A stretch of 64,000 bases of DNA from JALYOC01 sp036675345 (GCA_036675345.1 JAKFFE010000044.1:13204-77203); one strand, 5' to 3'. Shown: positions 16,161-25,433, numbered from the stretch's first letter. Translations and numbers: made by a program. The notes: generated by a model not told the origin, from the letters alone.

Positions 16161-18527
16161 CTACTTGAGGAAGGCGGGATCCAGGTGGGTGAGGGCCACG
16201 TCGGCCTGGGTGGTCTCCCCGCCGCGGATCCGGACCTCCACCGGCTGGGGCTTCTTGAGCGAGTCGCCGCGCAGCTCCAGCTTGTGCGTCCCCTCCACCA
16301 GCTCGATCTTGAGGTTGGCCTTGCCCAGCTCCCGACCGGTCTGCGGATTGAAGAGGGCCAGATCGCGGATGTGGGCCGGCTTGAGCTTGATCACCACGTG
16401 CCCGGTGCGGAACTCACGCTTCAGCTCCACCACTTCTCCGGGCTGGCCGTACTCCACCTCGTGCTCGAAGTGGATGGCCCGCTCCTCGTTCTCCAGGATG
16501 ATCGTGTCCCGTAGGTGGACCCCGGGGATGCGGACCTCGCGGACTATCGGCGACTCGCGCAACGCCTCGATCGGCTGGGTGGCGCCCTCGTCCTTGTGGT
16601 GCTTGACCAGCACCCGGACCGGGATGTTGCTTTCCACCGAGACGTAGATCCCGGTGCCGGTGGCCTCCACCGCGGTGAGGCTGGCCAGGATCGCGTCGCG
16701 GAAGATGAACCCCATCAGCAGCAGCGCCCCGATGGTGCTGACCAGCAACACCGTCTTCAGGCGCTTCCTGGACTTCTCCTGGTACCCCTCGAGGTCCAGG
16801 TAGTTGTCCACCTCGTCGGAGGAGACCGGGGCCTGCGCCCGCGGGACCTCCCGGGAGACGGTGCGACGGGGCTTCTCCCCCGAGCTTTGGCGCGGCTTCT
16901 CCCCGCTGCGGGCCGGAGCCTGGGCGCGGACCTCGCCGGTCATCCGTTTCTTGCGCGGCGGCTCCTCCTCCAGGGCGCGGGGAGGAGGCACCTCGTCCCG
17001 GTCCTCGGTGGGATCCACCACCCGGGCCAGGTTGGAGTTGCTCATCCGCCGGACCTGCGACTTGGAGGCGGTGCGGGGAATAGAGGTGGAAGACGCGCTG
17101 CTGCGGCGGACCGGGGCCGGCTCCTCGGGCAGGTCGTCCTCGCGAACGTCGTCCCGGTCGTCCTCGTACTCCTGATCCAGATCCTTGGCCGCGGTCCGGG
17201 TCCGGATCACCGCCGACCGGGTCCCGCTGCGAACCATGTCCGGGCGGGACGGGGTGCGGGCGATCGCCGTCCCCTCGGTGCGCTTGGAGACCGGCAGCTC
17301 CCCCACCCCGGTGCGGGTGCGGCGCGGGCCGTCCACGCCGGGCGGGGCCTCCCAGCCGGCCACGTCCGCCGGGGGCGGCGGGGCGGGGCGTTCCACCGCC
17401 TCGTGGGAGGCAGAGCTCTTGTAGGCGCCCTTGGCCATCCCCCGGGAGGGGCGGTTCTGCTGCCCGCTGGCGGGCGGCGCCTCCCAGGAGGCCAGCGGCG
17501 CCGCGTTGCGGGAGGCGGCGGTGCGGGAGAACTCCTCCGGGGGAGGGGGTTCGGCGCGCTTGGACTGCTCCTCCGCGTCCACCTCCTGCTGTCCGGTGGC
17601 GGCCTCCTCGGCCAGCCGGTCCGCGAACAGGGTGTGCATCAGCTCGGAGATCTGGACCGAGCTGGCCACCATCCGCTGTCCGACCAGGAACTCCTCCAGC
17701 GCCATCTGGAACAGCCGGGCGTCGCGGTACCGGTCGTCGGCGGACTTGGCCAAAGACCGCATCACCACCCCGTCCAGATCGGAGGGGACCTCGGCCACCA
17801 CCGAGGGCGGTTCGATCGCGCACTCCAGCGCCGCCTGGAGGGTGCCGATCTCGCTGTCCCGCTTGAGCGGGCGCACCCCGGTCAGCAGTTCGTACAGCAC
17901 CAGGCCGATGGCGAAGATGTCCGAGCGGTGATCCAGCACCTTCCCAGCGGCCTGCTCCGGGGCCATGTAGGCAAACTTGCCCTTGATCGCGCCGGACTTG
18001 GTCAAGGACGGCAGGTCGGCCGCCTTGGCGATGCCGAAGTCCACCAGCTTCACCGACCCGTCGAAGCTGATCAGGATGTTCTGGGGCGAGATGTCCCGGT
18101 GCACCACCTTCAGCGGCCGGCCCTGCTCGTCGGTCTTGGCGTGGGCGTAGTACAGGCCCTCGCAGCAGGCGGCCACGATCCGGATCGCCAGCGGCTGGGC
18201 GATCCACTGACCGGTGCTCCAGGCCTTGCGCATCACCCGGCCCAGGTCCTCGCCGTGGATGAACTCCATGGCGATGTAGTAGGTGCCGCCGGTCTCTCCC
18301 AGGTCGTAGATCTGGGCGATGTTCGGGTGGTTGAACTTGGCCGCGATCCGGGCCTCGTTCAGGAACATCTGCACGAACTCCGGGTCCTCGGCCAGGTGCG
18401 GGAGGATCCGTTTGAGGACCACCGTCCGGTTGAAGCCTTCGATGCCCGTCTGACGCGCCAGCCAGACCTCGGCCATGCCGCCCGTCGCGAGCTTCTTCAG
18501 GAGCTGGTATTTGCCGAAGGACTGCAC
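16161..18527 (-). CDS. Transmembrane Ser/Thr protein kinase
   Basis: 788 residues. Kinase domain ~1-275: Gly loop LATGGMAEVW, VAIK-equivalent VVLKR (~38), catalytic loop HRDISPQN (~143-150), DFGIAKA (~164), APE as YMAPEQAAG. The catalytic loop has Ser where most kinases have Lys, as in many myxobacterial Pkn proteins. A long Pro/Arg/Ser-rich linker (~315-580) contains several SRxxxR and TRTG stretches that could be autophosphorylated. One membrane helix at ~588-612 (VLLVSTIGALLLMGFIF), then ~170 periplasmic residues with PEGA-like beta repeats. So an intracellular kinase coupled to an envelope sensor. Ligand and targets are unknown. Confidence 0.92.
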   Translation of the reverse strand: MQSFGKYQLLKKLATGGMAEVWLARQTGIEGFNRTVVLKRILPHLAEDPEFVQMFLNEARIAAKFNHPNIAQIYDLGETGGTYYIAMEFIHGEDLGRVMRKAWSTGQWIAQPLAIRIVAACCEGLYYAHAKTDEQGRPLKVVHRDISPQNILISFDGSVKLVDFGIAKAADLPSLTKSGAIKGKFAYMAPEQAAGKVLDHRSDIFAIGLVLYELLTGVRPLKRDSEIGTLQAALECAIEPPSVVAEVPSDLDGVVMRSLAKSADDRYRDARLFQMALEEFLVGQRMVASSVQISELMHTLFADRLAEEAATGQQEVDAEEQSKRAEPPPPEEFSRTAASRNAAPLASWEAPPASGQQNRPSRGMAKGAYKSSASHEAVERPAPPPPADVAGWEAPPGVDGPRRTRTGVGELPVSKRTEGTAIARTPSRPDMVRSGTRSAVIRTRTAAKDLDQEYEDDRDDVREDDLPEEPAPVRRSSASSTSIPRTASKSQVRRMSNSNLARVVDPTEDRDEVPPPRALEEEPPRKKRMTGEVRAQAPARSGEKPRQSSGEKPRRTVSREVPRAQAPVSSDEVDNYLDLEGYQEKSRKRLKTVLLVSTIGALLLMGFIFRDAILASLTAVEATGTGIYVSVESNIPVRVLVKHHKDEGATQPIEALRESPIVREVRIPGVHLRDTIILENEERAIHFEHEVEYGQPGEVVELKREFRTGHVVIKLKPAHIRDLALFNPQTGRELGKANLKIELVEGTHKLELRGDSLKKPQPVEVRIRGGETTQADVALTHLDPAFLK

Positions 18528-18762
18528 GGAGAGACGCGGACTTTAACCGGTTCTGGCGCTGGGGGGGAAGTCCTGGGTGGGTCCAGCCGCCACCTCCGGG
18601 TGGGAAGGAATTTGCCCACCCTGACTCCCCCTGCATCCCCCCGCCGTCCGCTTCCGGACGCTGATCCGGGGTTCACCTCCCTGTCACCTGATCCACCCGG
18701 TGGGCCCGGCGGTTGCACAGGGTCCTGCCTGCTGGGGAGCCGTACGGGGGAAGGGGATGGGG

Positions 18763-19860
18763 ATGGTGCGGGGAGTGTGGGCAGCAGCGGTGATCGCGTG
18801 CACGCTGGGGGGCGCTGCACGGGCGGAGGAGAACGCGTCCGAGGCGGTCACGGCTGCTCCCACCCTCCCCTCACCGGCATCTTCCAGCCCGGCGCCGGCG
18901 GACCCGCCGAAGGTCGCTCCGGAGGATGAGTTTCCGGGGACCACCCGGTCCGATCGGGGCGAGGCAGAGGCAGCGGTGGCCACCGAGCCGACGGTGCAGC
19001 TGTCCGCCCGGGTGCTGGCGCGGGGCACCGCCGACGAGCGCAACGGGTTCGAGCGGGAGCTGGGGATCGCCCAGGCCCGGCTGACCGTGAAGGCCAGCTT
19101 CGGGTTCGCCGACGCGGTGATCGAAGGCGACCTGGCCCGGAACAACCCGCTGCGGGATGCCTATCTGCGGTTGCGGGCCACCGAGCACCTGCGCTTCTAC
19201 GGCGGTCAGTTCAAGGCCCCCTTCATGCAGCGGGTGCTGGAGTCCTCCTGGGATCTGCCCCGCATCGGCCGGGGCCTGGTGGAGGAGTTCGTGGTGGACG
19301 ACCACCAGCTGGGCGGCCGCCGCCTGGGGGTGATGGCCGAGGGCCGGTTCAAGAAGCTGGCCGGGCTGCGGATCTCCGGGGGGCTGTTCCAGGGCGCCAC
19401 CGATCTGGAGGGGAACCGCGCCGGGGAGGACGCCTCGGCCCGGGTCTCCTTCCGGCCCTGGAAGCCGCTGACCCTGGCCTCCAGCGCGTACCTGGCGGAG
19501 CTGGCCGAAGGGGTCCGGCGCTTCGCCACCGGCGGGGACGCGACCTTGAAGCTGGGCGGGCTGACGGTGACCGCCGAGGCGCTGTTCGGCCGGCTGGCGG
19601 TGGGCCGGTTCACCTCCCAGAACGCGCTGGTCACCTACGACGTGCCGGTGGGCGCGCTGTGGGTGTTGCAGCCCACCCTGGGGGTGGAGGGGCTGCAGCT
19701 TCGCGGGGAGCAGGCGGGGGTGGCCTGGGGGGGCGTCGCCGGGCTCAACGCGGTGTGGAACGAGCGGGTCCGGGTCCAGCTGCAGGGACAGCGGATGCAG
19801 CGGCCGGGGGATCAGGGGCCGGGCAATGACCTGGGCGTCCAGGTCGGGGCGAAGTTCTAG
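18763..19860 (+). CDS. Outer-membrane porin of the phosphate-selective OprO/OprP type
   Basis: 365 residues from the ATG at 18763 (GGAAGG eight bases upstream; the ATG at 18757 is also possible). Signal peptide MVRGVWAAAVIACTLGGAARA, then a Pro/Ala/Ser linker of ~60 residues and a beta barrel. Family marks: DAYLRLRATEHLRFYGGQFKAPF (seen as DAYL and GGQFKAPF, ~125-145), L.RIGRGLVEEF and GGRRLGVMAEGRF, ending in a C-terminal Phe. OprO/OprP porins pass phosphate and polyphosphate. The next gene, three to eighteen bases away, is a polyphosphate polymerase, which supports a phosphate role; selectivity itself is inferred. Confidence 0.8.
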   Translation: MVRGVWAAAVIACTLGGAARAEENASEAVTAAPTLPSPASSSPAPADPPKVAPEDEFPGTTRSDRGEAEAAVATEPTVQLSARVLARGTADERNGFERELGIAQARLTVKASFGFADAVIEGDLARNNPLRDAYLRLRATEHLRFYGGQFKAPFMQRVLESSWDLPRIGRGLVEEFVVDDHQLGGRRLGVMAEGRFKKLAGLRISGGLFQGATDLEGNRAGEDASARVSFRPWKPLTLASSAYLAELAEGVRRFATGGDATLKLGGLTVTAEALFGRLAVGRFTSQNALVTYDVPVGALWVLQPTLGVEGLQLRGEQAGVAWGGVAGLNAVWNERVRVQLQGQRMQRPGDQGPGNDLGVQVGAKF

Positions 19861-19878
19861 GCGATGGGAGACCCGATC

Positions 19879-20568
19879 ATGACAGTCGCCTATCCGGAGG
19901 GTGCGGTCACCCGCGTGCGCCGCGAGTTCAAGCTGGTCCTGGAGGAGAGCGAGGCGGAGGTGGTCTGTCGCCGGCTGCGGTTCGAGCTGGGGACGCCGCC
20001 GGCGGAGACGGCGATCACCTCGGTGTACTTCGACCGCCTGGGTTCCCCGCTGGCGCAGCGGGCCCAGTGCACCCCCCAGGACTGCCTCAAGGTCCGCACC
20101 AAGGAGTACTTCCCGGATCAGCTGGCCGGCGCCGAGCCGCGGGTGGTGCTGGAGGCCAAGCGGGAGAAGAACGGGCTGACCCGCAAGCGCCGCCGCTGGC
20201 TGACCCGGGATCAGCTGCGAGCCGCCTTCACCCGCGGGGAGGGGGGGATGCTTCCCACCCTGGCGGTGACCTACGTGCGGCAGGTCTACCAGCACACCGC
20301 CTCCTGGCGGGTCACCGTGGATCGGGACATCCGCTACTACCGCGTCGACCCGGAGTTGGCATTCGGCCTGCAACCGGTGACCGCGCAGGCGCTGGGGTCA
20401 CCCACCGGCTGCGAGCGGCGGGTGGTGCTGGAGGTGAAGCACTTCGGGCAGGGGCTGCCGGAGTGGCTGGAGATGTTGCAGGAGCGGCGGTCCAGGCGGT
20501 TCAGCAAGTTCGCGGAAGGGGTGGCGCAGCTGGCGTCCATCCCCAAGTTCGGCATCCGGGGGGGGTAG
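19879..20568 (+). CDS. VTC-domain polyphosphate polymerase
   Basis: 229 residues from the ATG at 19879 with GGGAG eight bases before it. It is a single VTC (CYTH-superfamily) tunnel domain, as in yeast Vtc4, which makes polyphosphate from ATP. Strands with basic pairs pointing into the tunnel are visible: RREFKLVL (~13), KVRTKEYF (~70), LEAKREKNG and TRKRRRW (~93-108), RVTVDRDIRYY (~146), VVLEVKH (~185) and the closing SKFAEGVA. Many bacterial VTC genes lie beside DUF4956 genes, and one follows here two genes downstream. Enzymatic direction is inferred from family. Confidence 0.88.
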   Translation: MTVAYPEGAVTRVRREFKLVLEESEAEVVCRRLRFELGTPPAETAITSVYFDRLGSPLAQRAQCTPQDCLKVRTKEYFPDQLAGAEPRVVLEAKREKNGLTRKRRRWLTRDQLRAAFTRGEGGMLPTLAVTYVRQVYQHTASWRVTVDRDIRYYRVDPELAFGLQPVTAQALGSPTGCERRVVLEVKHFGQGLPEWLEMLQERRSRRFSKFAEGVAQLASIPKFGIRGG

Positions 20569-20574
20569 GCGAGA

Positions 20575-22266
20575 GTGTTCATCGACTTCGAAGGCATTGA
20601 TGGCAGCGGCAAGACCACGCTGTCCAACGCGGTGGCGGCCCGGCTCAAGAAGCTGGGCTATCGGGTGGCGCACGCGCGGGAGAACGGCGCCCTGCAGTCT
20701 CCGGCGGCCCGGCGGATCCGCGAGCTGACCCGCGACTCGCAGCTGCTGGAGCTCTCGCCCCGCACCGAGTTCTTCCTCAACGTGGCCCGGGACGCGCAGC
20801 AGCTGGCGGAGGTGATCCGCCCGGCGCTGGAGCGCGGGCAGGTGTGCATCTCGGATCGCTACCTCTATTCACAGCTGGCCCTCAGCGGCAGCGGGCGCGG
20901 GCTGCCGGTGGAGGAGCTGGAGTCGGCGGTCCAGCTGGCCTCGCAGGGGGTGTGGCCGGATCTGGTGATCCTGGTGGACGTGGATCCGGATCTGGCGCGG
21001 CTGCGCAAGCGGCTGGGCAAGGTGGGGCAGCCCAAGGCCAGCGACAGCCGCAAGGGGCTGGTGGGCGCGGGGCTCTCGGTGCGGGTGCGGGAGGCGTTCG
21101 TGCGGATGGCGCGCGCGGACCCGGATCGCTGGCTGGTGATCGAGAACAACGAACAGCCGCTGTGGATGCTGGAGCAGCGGATCGTGGAGGCGGTGGTGGC
21201 CCGGCTGGAGGGCCGCGAGCCCCAGGCGCAGGCGCTGGCTCCCCGCCGCCGGCCCCAGCCGCCGGTGACCGCGGCCAACCTGGAGGAGTCCTTTGAACGG
21301 GCGATGGACGATCTGGAGACCCGCGAGCCGAAGCTGTGCGCGTATCTGCTCTCGGGGATCCCGGGGGCCACTGTCCACCGGCGGCGGCTGGGGCTGATGA
21401 CCGCCCACCCGGAGATGATCGCCCTGGGCCTGGTCGGGCTGCAGGATGAGGCCTCCTGGGCGCTGCGGGACGCGCTGCTTGGCTTCGCGCCGGCGCAGGT
21501 CCTCACCAGCCTGGGCACCGATCCGTCGGCGCGGGCGATGGACCTGCGCTACGCCTTCTTCGGGGCCCATCCGGCCGAGGCGGTCAACGGGCTCAAGCTG
21601 CAGGACACCCCCGAGGCCTGGGAGCTGCGGGAGCGCGCCTGGGCACAGGGGGAGCAGGCCGCGGTGCTGGGCGGCCTTTCCGGGGTGGACACCGCGCGGG
21701 CCTGGGCGCTGCGCGAGGAGGGCGCCCGCGCCGGGCTGATCCAGCCGGTGCTCAAGAGCCTCCAGGGGATGGCGGGGGCGCCGGCCGAGGCGCTGCGCGA
21801 GCGGTTCTTCGAGGAGGACCGGCTGGCGGTGCTGCGCAGCACCACCGGCCTGGACACCCCGCTGGCCCAGCGGCTTCGGGAGTCGCTGGCGGACCGCGCC
21901 ACCAAGGTGGTGATGCGCAGCCTCACCGGCGTGGACGCCGGCTACGCCTGGGCGCTGCGGGAGCGGGCCGCGCTGCACTCCAAGGAGGCGCTGGACTCGC
22001 TGGATGGGATGGACACCGCGCAGGCCTGGGACCTGCGCGAGCGGTTCGCGGATCGCTGGCCCAGCACCGCGCTGTCCTCGCTGCGGCCGCTGCCCTTCAC
22101 CGAGCGGGCCCGCGCCCTGGTGGAGCGGGTGCTGTCCGAGCGCCCCGGGCGGTTGCCGGTGCTGCGCAATGCCTACGCCGCCTGGGCGGAGGGGACCCGC
22201 GCGCCGCAACCGGCTCGCGCCCTGCCCCGGGTGACCGCGGCGTCCGTCCAGCCGCAGGTGCCCTGA
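20575..22266 (+). CDS. Thymidylate-kinase-like P-loop protein with C-terminal helical repeats
   Basis: 563 residues from a GTG six bases after the VTC stop. Residues 1-210 are thymidylate-kinase-like: FEGIDGSGKTT P-loop (5-15), SDRYLYSQLALSGSGRG (93-109, the Tmk DR motif) and a basic lid RLRKRLGKV (142-150). The TMP-site REPGGT is degenerate (ARENGAL). Residues ~286-532 are about nine tandem repeats of ~27 residues with consensus L-x-G-x-D-T-x-x-A-W-x-LRER, all helix-forming. I know no named family with this fusion. Lying between a polyphosphate polymerase and DUF4956 it may phosphorylate or sense something in polyphosphate metabolism; PPK2 enzymes share this kinase fold, but PPK2 motifs are not seen. 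The stop overlaps the next ATG by one base. Confidence 0.85.
   Translation: MFIDFEGIDGSGKTTLSNAVAARLKKLGYRVAHARENGALQSPAARRIRELTRDSQLLELSPRTEFFLNVARDAQQLAEVIRPALERGQVCISDRYLYSQLALSGSGRGLPVEELESAVQLASQGVWPDLVILVDVDPDLARLRKRLGKVGQPKASDSRKGLVGAGLSVRVREAFVRMARADPDRWLVIENNEQPLWMLEQRIVEAVVARLEGREPQAQALAPRRRPQPPVTAANLEESFERAMDDLETREPKLCAYLLSGIPGATVHRRRLGLMTAHPEMIALGLVGLQDEASWALRDALLGFAPAQVLTSLGTDPSARAMDLRYAFFGAHPAEAVNGLKLQDTPEAWELRERAWAQGEQAAVLGGLSGVDTARAWALREEGARAGLIQPVLKSLQGMAGAPAEALRERFFEEDRLAVLRSTTGLDTPLAQRLRESLADRATKVVMRSLTGVDAGYAWALRERAALHSKEALDSLDGMDTAQAWDLRERFADRWPSTALSSLRPLPFTERARALVERVLSERPGRLPVLRNAYAAWAEGTRAPQPARALPRVTAASVQPQVP
21430..22170 (+). repeat. Coding region for ~9 tandem 27-residue repeats
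   Basis: Repeat starts fall near residues 286, 312, 340, 368, 396, 423, 450, 476 and 503 of the kinase-like protein. The most regular units contain GVDTARAWALRE, GVDAGYAWALRER and GMDTAQAWDLRER. DNA divergence between units is large, so the array is old and kept by selection at protein level. It probably forms a solenoid scaffold. Confidence 0.75.
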
Positions 22267-22964
22267 TGGACTTCTCCACGATCTTGCAGAGCGCGCAGCA
22301 GCAGATGGTCTCGCTCCAGCTGGGAGATCTGGTGGTGCGGATGGCGGCGGCGGTGGCGATTGGCGCCGGCCTCTCCGTCCGGCCCTGGCGGCGGCTGATG
22401 AAGCGGCCGCTGCCCAACGCGGAGATGATCCAGGCGCAGATCCTGCTCTGCGCGGCGGCGGCGGTGATCACCTGCGTGATCGGCGACAGCCTGGCCAAGG
22501 CCTTCGGGCTGGTGGGGCTGGGGGGCTTTGTCCGCTTCCGGTCCGGGCTCAAGGATCCCCGCGACGCGGCGATCCTGTTCCTGGTGATTGGGCTGGGGAT
22601 GGCCTGCGGACACGGCAGCCTGGGGCTGGCCGGGGTGGGGACGGCGTTCGTGGCCCTGCTGCTGCTGGCCATCGATCTGATCTCCAAGCCCGCCCCGGAC
22701 GCGCCGGCGCGGGTGAGGCTGTCCGCCACCGCCGACGACCTGTCTTTGGCGGAGCCGGCGCTGCGTCAGGCGCTGGGGGCGCGCAACGTGCTGGTGCGCT
22801 CCTGCGCGGTGGACTTCGGCAACAGCCGGATGGAGCTGGATCTGGAAGAACCGGTGCCGGGCAGCATCAGCGCCGCGGTGCGGGACTCGACGGTGGGAAC
22901 ACTCAAGGATCTGCGGTGGGCCACCGTCCCCCCGCAGAAGGGACAGCGGGAGGAGCGGGTATGA
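22266..22964 (+). CDS. DUF4956 integral membrane protein
   Basis: 232 residues. Four probable membrane helices between ~20 and ~140, with the DUF4956 signature GLGGFVRFRSGLKDPRDAA (~78-96) followed by ILFLVIGLGMACGHG. The soluble C-terminal ~85 residues include a ferredoxin-like stretch. DUF4956 proteins are common neighbours of bacterial VTC polyphosphate polymerases and may anchor or gate polyphosphate at the membrane; the function is not established. The ATG overlaps the kinase-like gene's TGA by one base and its own stop overlaps the lipoprotein's ATG, so the set is tightly coupled. Confidence 0.85.
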   Translation: MDFSTILQSAQQQMVSLQLGDLVVRMAAAVAIGAGLSVRPWRRLMKRPLPNAEMIQAQILLCAAAAVITCVIGDSLAKAFGLVGLGGFVRFRSGLKDPRDAAILFLVIGLGMACGHGSLGLAGVGTAFVALLLLAIDLISKPAPDAPARVRLSATADDLSLAEPALRQALGARNVLVRSCAVDFGNSRMELDLEEPVPGSISAAVRDSTVGTLKDLRWATVPPQKGQREERV

Positions 22965-23656
22965 AGAGCGGGTGGCTGGTGTTGGGCGCGGCGATGCTGG
23001 TGGGGTGTGGGGCCCCGATTCCCCCGGACGATGATGATGGCACCGGCCCGGGGTGCGCCCCCGGGGAGTGCACCCCGCCTCCGGCCACCGAGAGCCTGTG
23101 GCCGATGACCGTGGGCAGCAGCTGGACCTACCGGATCACCGATCCGATCCGCGGCACCTCCGAGAAGCGGGTCCGGGTGGAGAAGCGCGGCGCGATTCCG
23201 GGCTCGGAGCGGGAGGGCACCTTGTTCATCAGCGAGCAGGACCACCTGATCGAGCACTCCTGGCAGGTGGAGGAGGACGGGCTGGCCAAGCGGGTGCGGG
23301 AGGAGGACTTCAACCCCGACGGGACGCCCAAGCGGAGCACCACCTGGTCTCCGCTGACGATCAAGGCGCTGACCCTCCCCCAGACCGCGGGTTGGGAGAA
23401 CCGGGTCACGGTGGTGGAGACCATCGTGGAGAACGGGATCACCGACGACAAGAACAAGGAGTTCATCTGGCGGGTGGTGGCGGTGGACGTGGAGGTGACC
23501 GTGGCCGGGGTGCCGATGAAGGCCATCCAGGTCCTGCGGGACCGGCAGGACAAGGAGGGCAAGGCCCGCACCTACTGGTTCGTTCCCGGGGTGGGCAAGG
23601 TGCGCGAGGAGGGCGAACGCACCGAGGAGCTGACCTCCTTCGACGTGAAGCCGTAG
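22961..23656 (+). CDS. Lipoprotein of the polyphosphate cluster
   Basis: 231 residues from the ATG that overlaps the DUF4956 stop (ATGA), with GGGAGGAG just upstream. Lipoprotein signal MKSGWLVLGAAMLVGC (lipobox LVGC), an Asp/Pro/Gly linker, then a beta-rich domain starting SLWPMTVGSSWTYRITD (~46), an opening common in myxobacterial lipoproteins of unknown function, and containing repeated WxV/RV strands to FVPGVGKVREEG near the C-terminus. No catalytic residues seen. Its tight coupling to the membrane protein suggests a shared envelope role. Confidence 0.85.
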   Translation: MKSGWLVLGAAMLVGCGAPIPPDDDDGTGPGCAPGECTPPPATESLWPMTVGSSWTYRITDPIRGTSEKRVRVEKRGAIPGSEREGTLFISEQDHLIEHSWQVEEDGLAKRVREEDFNPDGTPKRSTTWSPLTIKALTLPQTAGWENRVTVVETIVENGITDDKNKEFIWRVVAVDVEVTVAGVPMKAIQVLRDRQDKEGKARTYWFVPGVGKVREEGERTEELTSFDVKP

Positions 23657-23774
23657 TCCCGAAAGCGGACGGGCGCTCCCCTCCCCGCCTGCCCGCCGCT
23701 GGGCGGACATAAAAGTCCGCCAGGTGGCGTTTCCCTTCCGAGCCCAGGACTCGTTCCGGGGCCGGGAGGAAGAC

Positions 23775-25433
23775 ATGCGCCGAGCGTGGGTGGGGAGGCT
23801 GCTGGCTCCAGCAGGGGTGGTGTTGATTCTGGCCGCGGTGCTGTGCGCGGGGAGCGCGGAGGCAGCGGCCTTCACCCGGCGCCCGGCCCTGAACTCGGTG
23901 GACCAGGACTCGGCGGTGGTGGTCTTCCGGCTGGATGCCTCCTGCAGCGTGACCGTCCGCTATGGGGCGGGCACGGACCTGGGGCAATCCGCCTCCGGGA
24001 CCTCCACCGGCACCCGCCACGCGGTGACCCTCTCCGGGTTGACCGCCGGCACCCGCTACAGCTACCAGGTGGAGGCCTGTGGTTCGAAGCTGGGCGACGT
24101 GGACACCTTCCGCTCCGCGCCCTCCGCCAGCACGATGCAGGTCCACTTCGCCGCGATGGGGGACATGGGCACCGGCGGGTCGATGCAGACCAGCGTCTCC
24201 AACCGGATGCACCAGACCGCGCCGGAGCTGTGGTTGGGGCTGGGGGACCTGGCCTACGCCGACGGGACCGACGCGGAGTTCACCAGCAACTTCTTCAAGC
24301 CAATGGGCGAGGCGATGGAGGACATCCCCTTCTTCCCCTCCTCCGGAAACCACGAGTACTACACCGACCAGGCGCAGGCGTACCTGGACGCGTTCGTCCT
24401 TCCCACCAACAACCCGGCCAACTCCGAGCGCTACTACTCCTTTGACTGGGGTCCGGTGCACTTCGTCTCCCTGGATGCGGAGTGCGTGGCGGACTACGAG
24501 GCCAGCGACTGCGACGATGTGCCGCAGCTGGCCTGGCTGAAGGCGGATCTGGCGGCCACCACCCGGCCCTGGAAGGTGGTGTTCTTCCACCGGCCCTCCT
24601 GGTCCAGCGGTGAGCACGGCTCGAACCTCAAGATCCGGGAGAGGCTGGCCCCGATCCTCGAGCAGTACGACGTGGACCTGGCGCTGACCGGTCACGACCA
24701 CCACTTCGAGCGGACCCAGCCGATGACCGGCGATTCGGTGGACCCCCAGAACGGGATCACCTACCTGGTGGTGGGCGGCGGCGGCGCCAGCCTCCGCCCC
24801 TTCGCGGTCTCCAAGCCCGCCTGGACCGCCTACCGCAACAGCACCGACTACGGCTTTCTGGACGTGGTGGTGAACGGCGGGACCCTGACCGGGAAGTTCG
24901 TCCGGACCGATGGCCAGGTGCTGGACACCTTCACCCTCTCCAAGCAGGTCACCGTCCCCAAGGAGTTCACCCTCACCGTGGCCGCCGAGCCCGCCTCGGG
25001 GACGGTCCCGCTCAAGACCCTGCTCAGCGCGCAGACCAACCTCTCCAACCCCGACTTCCTGTGGACGCTGCCCGACGGCTCCAATGCCAGCGGCGCCCAG
25101 GTGCCGTGGGAGACGACCGAGCCGGGCAGCTACGCGGTCAGCGTCACCGCCACCGGCGAGGGGACCTCGATCAGCAAGTCGATCACCGTGGCCGCCAATG
25201 CCCCGGACTGCGCGGCCACCAACTCCTGCTTCGTCCCTGACGCCGGCACCGAACCGGTTCCCGATCCCACCCCGGACGCCGGGGGTGGACCGGTGCAGGG
25301 CCCCGGCGACGGCTGGACCGGCGGCGAGGCCCAAGAGGGCACCTGCGGCGGCGGCGGAGGGGCGATCCTGTTCCCGTTTGCCCTGGCCGGGCTGGTGATC
25401 CGCCGACGGAGGTCCGCTCAGTCGCGGGTGTAG
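23775..25433 (+). CDS. Purple-acid-phosphatase-like metallophosphoesterase with MYXO-CTERM
   Basis: 552 residues from the ATG at 23775 (GGAGGA four bases before). Signal peptide to AEAAA, N-terminal fibronectin-like domain (~30-120), calcineurin-like phosphoesterase (~125-370) with all metal motifs: GDMG, GDLAYADG, GNHEYY, FFHRPSW and GHDHHFER. A PKD/Ig-like domain follows (~395-480), then an Asp/Pro linker and the C-terminus TCGGGGG + hydrophobic helix + RRRR, a MYXO-CTERM sorting tail. The enzyme should release phosphate from organic esters at the cell surface. It starts 118 bp after the polyphosphate cluster; joint phosphate control is plausible but not shown. Confidence 0.9.
   Translation: MRRAWVGRLLAPAGVVLILAAVLCAGSAEAAAFTRRPALNSVDQDSAVVVFRLDASCSVTVRYGAGTDLGQSASGTSTGTRHAVTLSGLTAGTRYSYQVEACGSKLGDVDTFRSAPSASTMQVHFAAMGDMGTGGSMQTSVSNRMHQTAPELWLGLGDLAYADGTDAEFTSNFFKPMGEAMEDIPFFPSSGNHEYYTDQAQAYLDAFVLPTNNPANSERYYSFDWGPVHFVSLDAECVADYEASDCDDVPQLAWLKADLAATTRPWKVVFFHRPSWSSGEHGSNLKIRERLAPILEQYDVDLALTGHDHHFERTQPMTGDSVDPQNGITYLVVGGGGASLRPFAVSKPAWTAYRNSTDYGFLDVVVNGGTLTGKFVRTDGQVLDTFTLSKQVTVPKEFTLTVAAEPASGTVPLKTLLSAQTNLSNPDFLWTLPDGSNASGAQVPWETTEPGSYAVSVTATGEGTSISKSITVAANAPDCAATNSCFVPDAGTEPVPDPTPDAGGGPVQGPGDGWTGGEAQEGTCGGGGGAILFPFALAGLVIRRRRSAQSRV

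Noticed and set aside
20575..22266. Reading this gene simply as housekeeping tmk
   Set aside because: TMP-site motif degenerate, long repeat domain and polyphosphate context argue against it.
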